This document shows, piece by piece, positions 56,497 through 64,000 of a stretch of 64,000 nt of DNA (position 1 is its first letter; every line of letters starts with the position of its first letter). Origin of the DNA: Artocarpus heterophyllus (Eukaryota; Streptophyta; Magnoliopsida; Rosales; Moraceae); the NCBI GenBank assembly GCA_025403435.1, contig CM046350.1, forward strand, positions 35,221,956 through 35,285,955, in the 5' to 3' direction. The notes under the pieces were generated by a model. That model saw nothing but the letters and a program-made list of their open reading frames with translations. It was not told where the DNA came from and searched no databases. Position numbers and translations under genes: made by a program.

Positions 56497-58618
56497 CATA
56501 GCTGACAAGCAGTCAACAGAAATCTCTCTAAATTTATGGCTGAGATGATTACGTTAAATGGGTGATTTATTGTGATTAATTGGCATAATAATGGAATAAA
56601 TTTATCATTTAAGGAAATGAAAGGTTTGACTTCGCATTGATTGGTTTTATTTTGAATGGTTTCCTATTTTTAGAGGGCAAAAATATGGTAAGTGAGACTG
56701 ATAGTTTTGACTCTCCTTCTTTGCTCTCCTTCCTTCACGCCAATTAGCACCATTTGAGTCAGAAAATTCCTGACTTAATGAAGAGTTTTGACTCTCCTTC
56801 TTTGTACATTATGCCATTAACTTAACGTTAAAAATTTTTTAACGTTCTTTTTCCCTATTTTTCTCTCATCTTCTCACATTTCTTCTCATTCATTTCTGAG
56901 ACGTTCTCATTCATTTCTCCTTCTTCTTCTTCTCTTCTCCACGAATTCCATCCTTCCTTCTCTCAAAAATTCTCTGCTAATATTGAAAGAAAAAGTTATA
57001 TTTTGTTGGTTGAATTCAAGGATTTTGAGAAGAAATTTTTAAGGTAAGGACTCAGTTTTTTGGTGCTTCTGAAAAGAATTTATCCTCCTCGATTCATCTA
57101 CAATATCTCTCTCTAGGTATTGTATTTTATCCTGAATTTTTAATATGTTATGTATGTATGTATTATGTGATGTTTCTCCAAGTTTTAAGTCATTTCGATG
57201 TTTCTATGATAAAATATGAATTTTCTATCCTCTACCCTTCACAGCAGAATATTGCTGTTTGGATATGATGCATGAAAAATGTAATTTTTATTTCAAGGGG
57301 TAAATGTGTTTTGTTTTTCATGAAAGTTCACAAGAATGTTCATGCATATGTTATGTTATAGAGTGCAAGGTTTGGTAATGTTTTGATGAGTGTATCTTAT
57401 GTTATGCAATTTTTATGAGATTAGGTCAAGAAAACTGTTTTAACAATGTTATTTTTGAATTTTTGTTTTATGAAATGTTTTATATGTTTAAATGATTTTA
57501 TGAAATTGAAATGCATGATAATAAGATGTTTGTATGAATTTTAAAATGTATGGTTTGTTTTTACATGCTTAATGTAATTTTTATGATTTAAGAAAAAAAT
57601 CATGATAACATGTTTATGTGATGATAATTTTATGTTTTGACAATTATGGTTATGAATTATGTTTGTAATATGAGATGAATGTATATGTGATGGTATATGA
57701 ATGGATGTTTTATAATAAGTATTAATTTTATTGTATTTTTAAATGGATAAATGGCATGAACACGTAGAGGAACGAGCACTTCGAGACCACGGCGTCGTCA
57801 CCAAATCGTATTAAGGTTAAGTAAGCTAGCTGTTAAGGTAAGTACATTCTCACCTGCAACATGACACGTTTTACAAGGTTTGATAATTTGTTGACAATGA
57901 TATTCATGATGATTTTATGGTTATTTTCCTTAAAGGCTTTCTTATGAAAGATTTTCATGATTTAAAGTTATGCATGTATGATGATGACATGTTTCAAAGT
58001 ATGAAAATTATGTATATATGTATCACCTAATAAGTGTTGCACACCAATGTTATGAAATGATATGTTATGATGTCATGTTTGGTTTGGGATTAGCTACCCT
58101 TCTCCTCACATGACGACGCGCCTACAATGATGATTATGGTGCAACACTTGGGCCCTTTAAGATAAAATGGAATAAGTTTTAATATGGTTAATGTAATGAA
58201 AGATATGTTCTATGAAATTGTGCTTAAGGCCCTATTATGATATAATGATGATGATGATGGGGATGATGTATATGAAATGTTTTTAAATTGTGAGAATTAT
58301 ATGTACTTACTAAGCATTAGCTTATTCAAGATTATGTCATGTTGCAGATAAGGGTAAGAAGATCATGGATTAGGCGGAGGACATGGGAAGGCGTGTGAGC
58401 ATTAAGCACGATGAATTGTAACCGGAAGAACGCTAAGAAGAAAGTTTTTATGCTTTAAATCAAGTTTTATATTTTGAACATATTTTTATGTTAAGTTTTA
58501 AGAATACAAGAACTATGTTTTTATATTTTATTTCATCATTTTAAGAATTTTAATCTTCCGCATTTTTATGAAAAGTTGGATTTGTTTTAAAATTAAGTTT
58601 TCTCAAGGATTTTTGGCT

Positions 58619-58771
58619 CGGTCAGCCTGCCGATGTTTGAAGGTTCGGCCTACCAAACGATGATAAGTTTTTAATCCAGATTTGCAAAGCCTCTGCCGGC
58701 CGGCCTGTTGAGGAACTCCGGCCTGCCGATCATGTCTGACCTACCAAAGTCCCAAGTTCGGCCTGTCGAAC
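58619..58771 (-). repeat. right array of the same motif, opposite orientation (3' LTR)
   Basis: Six or more copies with centre CT, for example CCGGCCTGCCGATC near 58719 and GTTCGGCCTGTCGAAC near 58756, spaced 15-40 bp. Together they show what was lost from the 5' LTR copy. Confidence 0.87.
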
Positions 58772-59114
58772 TGTAGGAGCAAGTAATTTTTTAAATGATG
58801 TGATGATTAAATGTATTATGATGTGATGTTTTTATAAGTTATGATTTTACAACTTAGTATATCTATTTTATTAAAATAAGTTTATGATTAATTTAATGTA
58901 TAATTGAATTAATTATGATATGGAATAAGTTAAGCAATGTTATGTTGTAAAAAAAAATAAAAATAAATGAATGGATCCTGGTTATGTATGTTTAATTATG
59001 TTTACAATTTAAAGTATTGTATAAGTTTTGTAATTATGTTTATATTTAAAGTTTAAACAAGTATGAATGTATGAATGTAATGACATCTATGACGTCTGTA
59101 AGGGGGGCGTTACA

Positions 59115-59119
59115 CTTCC
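59115..59119. repeat. target-site duplication CTTCC, right copy
   Basis: Second copy of the duplication that flanks chromovirus 2. Confidence 0.95.
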
Positions 59120-60715
59120 CACCAAGGTCCTTCAAAATATCTCTGCCTTTGAAAAACTCTTCCACATCAAACCTGCTTATTCATAACTCAAAGTATTGGC
59201 TGTCAATGCTTTCCCAACATAAGACCTTACAACAAACACAAATTTGACTTTCACTCCACTCCTTGTACATTCTTGGGATATAGCCTCAATCACAAAGGAT
59301 ATAAATGTCTACACTCCACTGGTCGAATTCTTATTGCTCATGATGTTGCATTTGATGAAACAGTTTTTCCATTTGCTGCCTCAAAAACAACCAAAACTTC
59401 AACCTTGACATCACCCTCAAGTATTATCAGTCCTATCCTTGTCCACCCTAATTTACTCAACCCACCATCACCATCTAATACACAAATTCATCAAGATGCT
59501 TCCTCATCTCACACTAATGCCTATATTGATGCTGCTGCCTCTACTCAAAACATTTGTCCTTTGTCTCAGCCCAACTCTACAACTAACACTCATCCCATAG
59601 GAACTAGATTAAAGAAAGGCATTATAAAACCTAAATTCTATGCAGCTATCAAAGAACCTCTATCTGTTCAAGAAGCTTTACAAGATGCAAATTGAAAGAA
59701 AGCCATGACTGAGGAGTTTTCTGCTTTACAGCACAATAACACTTGGATTTTAGTTGAATTACCACAAGACAGAAAGGCAATTGGCTGCAAGTGGGTCTTC
59801 AAACTTAAAGAGAATCCAGATGGTTCCATAAACAAATACAAAGCTAGATTGGTGGCCAAAGGATTTCATCAAGTGGCTAGCTTTGACTTTACTTAAACTT
59901 TTAGTCCTATTGTTAAACCTACAACAATCAGATTGTTCTTACAGTGGCCCTAAGCAGACGTTGGGTAGTGAGACAACTGGATGTAAACAATGCCTTTTTG
60001 AATGGTGAATTACAAGAAGAGGTTTATATGGAACAACCTCCAGGTTTTGTGGATCCTACCTCTAGTCATCTAGTTTGTAAACTATAAAAATCATTATATA
60101 GATTAAAGCAAGCACCATGTGCCTGGTTTGATAAACAAAGCAAAGCTCTCATTACTTTTGGCTTTACAATTGCTAAGACTGAGCAGTCATTGTTCATTCA
60201 TGAAGATGCTTATGCCACAGTGTACATACTTGTTTATATGGATGACATCTTGGTTATAGGAAGTAATCCTAGTATAGTGCATAATCTAATTACTAAGTTG
60301 CATCATGCCTTTGCCCTCAAGGATTTAGGCTCACTTGATTAGTTCTTAGGCATTCAGGTACATCATACCAATAATGGTCTTCTCCTTACTCAAACCAAGT
60401 ATGTCACAAATCTACTATGTCGAGTAAAAATGCAATATGATAAAGCCATTACAGCACCTATGACCACTGGTGAGAAACTTCTCTCTTATGGAAGTGACCT
60501 GGTTGAAAATATCTCTCTATATAGAAGTATAGTTGGAGCACTACAATATGTAACAATCACAAGGCCAAAACTAGCATTCTCGGTGAACAAAGTCTGCCAA
60601 TTTATGCAGGCAGCCCTAGAAGCTCATTGGCATGCAGTAAAACATATTTTGCGATACTTGGCTGGCACTTTATCCCATGGCTTATATCTCACAAGAACTC
60701 CTAAATAGAACTCAA
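59120..60715 (+). pseudogene. copia C integrase tail and reverse transcriptase (broken)
   Basis: It resumes the interrupted integrase as TKVLQNISAFEKLFHIKPAY. The tail reads LGYSLNHKGYKCLHSTGRIL (with a frame change near 59270) and a Ser/Thr-rich linker. RT follows: MTEEFSALQHNNTWILVELP, CKWVFKLKENPDGSINKYKA and FHQVASFDFT, then a stop at about 59894. The palm reads [20 protein letters not shown], and the active site VYMDDILVIGSN is intact (near 60232-60267). The domain ends at RSIVGALQYVTITRPKLAFS. Stops are also seen near 60085 and 60340. Confidence 0.9.
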
Positions 60716-61130
60716 TATAGTGGGGCTTTGTGATGCTGACCGGGCATCAGACCTTGAAGACAAGAGGTCCAGACTGGTTTTTGTATATTTCTTGGGAAAA
60801 ACTTAGTAACCTGGGCATCCAAAAAGCAGCACACTGTTTCGAGATCCTCCACAGAAGCAAAATATCGAAGCTTAGCTACTACAATTGCAGAGATCACATG
60901 GATTCAATCACTTCTCAAAGAACTCAAATCCCTACTACACATAAACCAATTGTGTGGTGTGATAACCTCAGCACTGTAATGATTGTAGCTAATCCTATCT
61001 TACATGTTAGAACCAAACACATAGAGATAAACCTCCATTTTGTTAGGGAAAAAGTCTTGCAGAAAAAGCTAGAAGTGCGTCATGTGCCTTCCATTGATTA
61101 ACTTGCTAATGTATTTACTAAAGCATGTTC
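60716..61130 (+). pseudogene. copia C RNase H (broken)
   Basis: Fragments in several frames follow the copia pattern: [15 protein letters not shown] near 60727, then [20 protein letters not shown] and [20 protein letters not shown], followed by RTKHIEINLHFVREKVLQKK, EVRHVPSID and a stop. The Asp of the C-D-N motif is kept. The start of the domain carries at least two frameshifts. Confidence 0.85.
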
Positions 61131-61190
61131 TAGTTCCAAGTTCAATGCTATGCATAGCAAACTCAGTGTTGAAGATCTTCATACATTGAG

Positions 61191-61200
61191 TTTGAGGGGG
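61191..61200 (+). other. copia C polypurine tract
   Basis: TTTGAGGGGG lies directly before the 3' LTR. Confidence 0.85.
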
Positions 61201-61479
61201 TGTTAGAATCTAATATCACTGTACAGTTAGTTTGTTATACACAGTTAGTTTGTTACATGGTTAGTTAGTTAACAAATACTAGTTAACCATGGTAATAAAA
61301 TAGTTTACTCAAGTTAACTCACTGGTATACTATAGCTAAGAAGCCTGTAATTATAAATACATGTAATAGTGTACAAATGAAGAATGACAGTGAATAACAT
61401 TTCTTGATCACTTTCTTTTCTAGTTTTTTTGCACAAATTATCTTCTCAAATCGCTTGCAATAAAGTCCAGTCTCTTTTA
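61201..61479 (+). repeat. copia C 3' LTR
   Basis: It starts TGTTAGAATC, ends TCTCTTTTA, has its TATA box (TATAAATA) at 61352-61359 and lacks the 13-bp insertion of the 5' copy. Confidence 0.93.
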
Positions 61480-61484
61480 GACAA
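61480..61484. repeat. target-site duplication GACAA, right copy
   Basis: It pairs with GACAG at 45695-45699, with one base changed. Confidence 0.65.
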
Positions 61485-61683
61485 TATCAGGGATATGGTG
61501 AAGCCAGAACTTCAGATCTAGAAAGGCATGACAACTCCGACGAACACAAAGCAACACCAATCTATCGTCGCGATTGCAAGAACTCCAAGGACGCACCGCT
61601 TTTCAAGGCTAGTGTTAGGAAGACAATCGGATAAACTCGTAGCTGAGGAAGAGACGAGAAATCGCTCATAACAATGAATCGAC
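61485..61683. other. host sequence between copia C and copia D
   Basis: About 200 bp of relatively GC-rich DNA. The plus strand can be read as GMTTPTNTKQHQSIVAIART and on (near 61527-61590), but there is no recognisable domain. It could be a fragment of a gene or another element. Confidence 0.4.
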
Positions 61684-63595
61684 TGTTGGGTTTAGTGCCC
61701 AAAAAGCTGTGACATTGTACATATTGTTAATAAATAAATAAAATGACATTTATTATTATTTTGGTTGATTATATGTATTATAAATGCATTTATAAACATC
61801 AAGAAAATTTCATGATTATTTATGTGACTATAAATTTAGCATATAAGTGTTATTTGCTTAGGGATAAAATTTGTAGATAATAATCTAAATAGTCTGTAAT
61901 AATTAATTAAAGTTTGGGATCTTTAATTAAAAATTACAAGTACGGTCTAATCTCATCTAAAATGAAATAGTCATTATCCGGACTATTAATGTAGAGACAT
62001 TGGATTGGAGGTACTTTATATAATGAGATTATATAGGACTGGACTAGATAAATTATGAATCTCTAATAATCATCCATTACAAATAGAGTATTCAAATTTA
62101 TCACTATGATGATCATATATTTGATAGTCTTAATCCTGAGTATTTATTAGACTCCTATTTATGACATTATGTTTTCTGACTTGCATGGTAAAATTTGTCT
62201 AAGCACAGATTATAACTTAGCATCTTGGAAACATAAAGTAATAAATGGCTGGGAATAATATTATACAGATATGGAATCCATTCCTTCCCCATGGAAGTTA
62301 GAAAAATAGTTCTCTTGAGTGATAATTCAAGGTTTGAACAGTAGAGCGCTCGTTCATAATAAGATTATGAATTAATTGTTCATTAGAGAATTATTGGAAC
62401 TCAAGGATAAAGATGTAATAAGAGAGGTGAACGGAAATTGAACCTAGCTCTTATTATGAACTATTTATGGAGGACTGACTTATATGTAATGATTATATCA
62501 ATGGACTACTCGTTAATTTTCTTTGAGTAATTTCACTATAATCTCAAGAGTTCAGTTTCAGGTTTTTAGTGGAGTAACACTGAAACTAATAAATTTGACA
62601 CATTAATCAAAGAGTTTAATTAATTGTCAAATTTATTGGAGCTTGGGTTATAGGTCCATAGGTCCCCAATACCACCTCTGTAACACTATATTGGATTTTT
62701 GCATAGAATGAATTATACATGTTTAATTCAGAATTATTGAATTTTGAATTAATTATTTCACACTTGAATTATAACGTGACACAAAAAAATGTTCTCTGTG
62801 ACACATAATGTAATGTGATAAATGTTGTCACATTTAACTGAGCATTAGTTAATTAATTAATTGGTTAATTTTAAAATCTATTCTTAAATAAATGTGATTT
62901 ATTTTTGAATTTAGATTTAGATATTTTAAAATCTATTCTTAAATAAATGTGATTTATTTTTGAATTTAGATTTAGATATGTATATATGGTTTGTACCAAA
63001 TCTTTTTATATATATAAGATTTTATAATATATTAATATAATATAAAAAAAGGCAAGCAACGTGAACTTCACACCGCGTGAAGTTTCATTTTCCATATATA
63101 TATATGTGTGTGTGTGCATGTGATAAACGGAATCACATGTTGTGATTCGGGAAAAAAAAAAGGAAAAAGGAAAGGAAAAGAAAGGGGAAAGTAAAATTAC
63201 TAATGGCTCAGATATAAAAAGGAAGAGATAACAGTTATCTCAACAATTTTATTTACGTAATTTTTTGAGAGAAAAACTGAGAGTTCTTCTCTAAAGAAAA
63301 AAGTCTGTTATCTCATGTGTTGAGTACATAGCAGATTCAGAAAAGTGTGAGGAAAATTCATTCTTGCAGTTTGACGCCCCCTCGTCTTTCCATTGGTGTG
63401 GAGGCCTGGTTTGGAAGATCGTGGTGTCAAAGAGGAAAGCTAGGATACCCTGATAGTTTTCAAAAGGTTAGTAAAAATTCCTAAAGCTTTCTATAATTAA
63501 AATTATATATCTATTCCCGATGAACAAAGTTTTCAGAAAATTTTTGTTTGTCAACAATCCGTTCCTTCCACTGCGTTTATATTTTAATTCCAACA
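61684..63595 (+). repeat. copia D 5' LTR (about 1.91 kb)
   Basis: TG...CA ends with TGTTGG...CCAACA short inverted repeats. A (TA)n tract lies near 63098, and a probable TATA region (GATATAAAAAGG) lies near 63212. No partner LTR is in the window to confirm it. Confidence 0.72.
62869..62978. repeat. 55-bp tandem duplication, two identical copies
   Basis: The unit TTTTAAAATCTATTCTTAAA and so on occupies 62869-62923 and again 62924-62978 with no difference. It lies inside the U3 region of the copia D LTR, upstream of the probable promoter. Confidence 0.95.
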
Positions 63596-63597
63596 AA

Positions 63598-63612
63598 TGG
63601 CATTAGAGCAGG
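63598..63612 (+). other. copia D primer-binding site
   Basis: TGGCATTAGAGCAGG lies two bases after the LTR end. It matches the initiator tRNA-Met complement (TGGTATCAGAGCAGG) at 13 of 15 bases. Confidence 0.75.
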
Positions 63613-64000
63613 TTATAGCATATATAATTTTAATTAAACATGATTTTATTTTGATGATATCATGTTTTTTATGCATGTTTGTGGGCACTTTGCATCTTTG
63701 TTAATTTTTATTCATGTGATGAATGGTTATTTAATGAAAGAATTTTTGGTCGTTAATTATATGGTCCTTTTGGATTAATAATTTTATTTTCAGTTTGATT
63801 AGATCAATCTGTATAAACCCATAAAGAGGTATAGGCTTTTTGTAATTTCTTATTATTATTTTTTCTTCTCTCATCTCCTTCACTTGCTACACATGGAGCG
63901 ATAAAGAAAAAGATGTCCATTTGATTTTTTGGCCCAGTTGAGAACTTTGGGTCTATCAGATTTCAAAGGTAATCTAGCAGATTGTTGCACAATAAACCAC
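63613..64000 (+). other. copia D untranslated leader
   Basis: AT-rich leader with no open frame that resembles gag before the window ends. Confidence 0.6.

Larger units (their letters stand above)
48371..59114 (+). mobile_element. chromovirus 2 (Tekay/Del-like Ty3/gypsy), plus strand
   Basis: Complete in outline at 10.74 kb: two LTRs of about 2.9 kb starting TGTAACACCC, a PBS, gag with two zinc knuckles, protease, RT, RNase H, integrase with chromodomain, and the PPT GGTAGGGAGAAT. It sits in copia C with the 5-bp duplication CTTCC. It is related to chromovirus 1 (very similar RNase H and integrase blocks) but the LTR sequences differ. Frames carry about eight stops and three or more frameshifts. 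Confidence 0.95.
56143..59114 (+). repeat. chromovirus 2 3' LTR (2.97 kb)
   Basis: It starts TGTAACACCC and ends GGGGCGTTACA. It aligns with 48371-51286 throughout with scattered differences. It holds the fuller version of the right-hand palindrome array. Confidence 0.95.
45700..61479 (+). mobile_element. Ty1/copia retrotransposon C, split by chromovirus 2
   Basis: It has short LTRs (292 and 279 bp) that start TGTTAGAATC and end TCTCTTTTA, a PBS, gag, protease remnant, integrase, RT, RNase H and a PPT (TTTGAGGGGG). The integrase frame FIINRLP breaks at 48370 and goes on as TKVLQNISAFEKL from 59118. Without the inserted chromovirus the element is about 5.0 kb. Frames are broken throughout. 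Confidence 0.94.
61684..64000 (+). mobile_element. Ty1/copia-type retrotransposon D, 5' LTR and leader only
   Basis: A long LTR starting TGTTGGGTTT and ending ATTCCAACA (61684-63595) is followed by a PBS-like sequence and leader to the window edge. The block TTTGACGCCCCCTCGTCTTT...GGTGTGGAGG near its end is of the kind found in copia LTRs close to the U5 region. Coding domains lie outside the window. Confidence 0.75.

Noticed and set aside
1..64000. CRISPR arrays, bacterial operons, tRNA and rRNA genes
   Set aside because: I looked for evenly spaced short repeats with unique spacers and for cloverleaf signatures and found none. All evenly repeated words belong to LTR or tandem repeats. The sequence is eukaryotic nuclear DNA.

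Overview
The window is plant nuclear DNA, most likely from a eudicot: AT-rich, with GT-AG introns, a nuclear gene for a chloroplast photosystem I assembly factor, and a dense load of Ty1/copia and Ty3/gypsy LTR retrotransposons. The species cannot be fixed from the sequence. By eye, well over two thirds of the window is transposon-derived.

Layout. 1-3755 is the decayed body of a copia element (A), cut by the window's left edge and fused on the right to a fragment of a plant RNase H-like (RVT_3) gene (to about 4110). 4111-7965 is non-coding sequence with a minus-strand copia-type LTR (about 5400-6387), a 49-bp tandem duplication and a small MITE-like element. 7966-27300 is one minus-strand Athila-like gypsy element whose left LTR is split by a whole minus-strand chromovirus (8628-16800) flanked by the target duplication CTGAA. 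27903-28590 is a candidate long-TIR element just upstream of the first host gene.

The gene island lies at 28875-36555. The first gene is a six-exon gene for a Ycf3-interacting protein 1-like chloroplast protein (269 aa), which I could trace exon by exon in frame. The second is an intronless gene for an unrecognised 383-aa protein with its own TATA box.

37032-43611 is copia element B, complete with both LTRs, PBS, PPT and the target duplication CATAG, but with broken reading frames. 43617-45699 is host sequence with a degenerate tandem repeat of about 104 bp and a fragment of a MAP-kinase exon whose TEY activation loop is broken by a stop. 45700-61479 is copia element C, interrupted inside its integrase by a second chromovirus (48371-59114; target duplication CTTCC). 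From 61684 to the window end is the 5' LTR and leader of copia element D.

How the parts relate. The order of insertion can be read from the nesting: Athila-like before chromovirus 1, and copia C before chromovirus 2. No element has intact frames, and three of them have a substitution at a catalytic acidic residue, so all look unable to move on their own. Nothing in the window is an obvious new enzymatic system. The least explained structures are the arrays of a hyphenated palindrome placed in opposite orientation at the two ends of the chromovirus 2 LTR, the ACGT/CATG palindrome cluster in the leader of copia B, and the copia/RVT_3 chimera.
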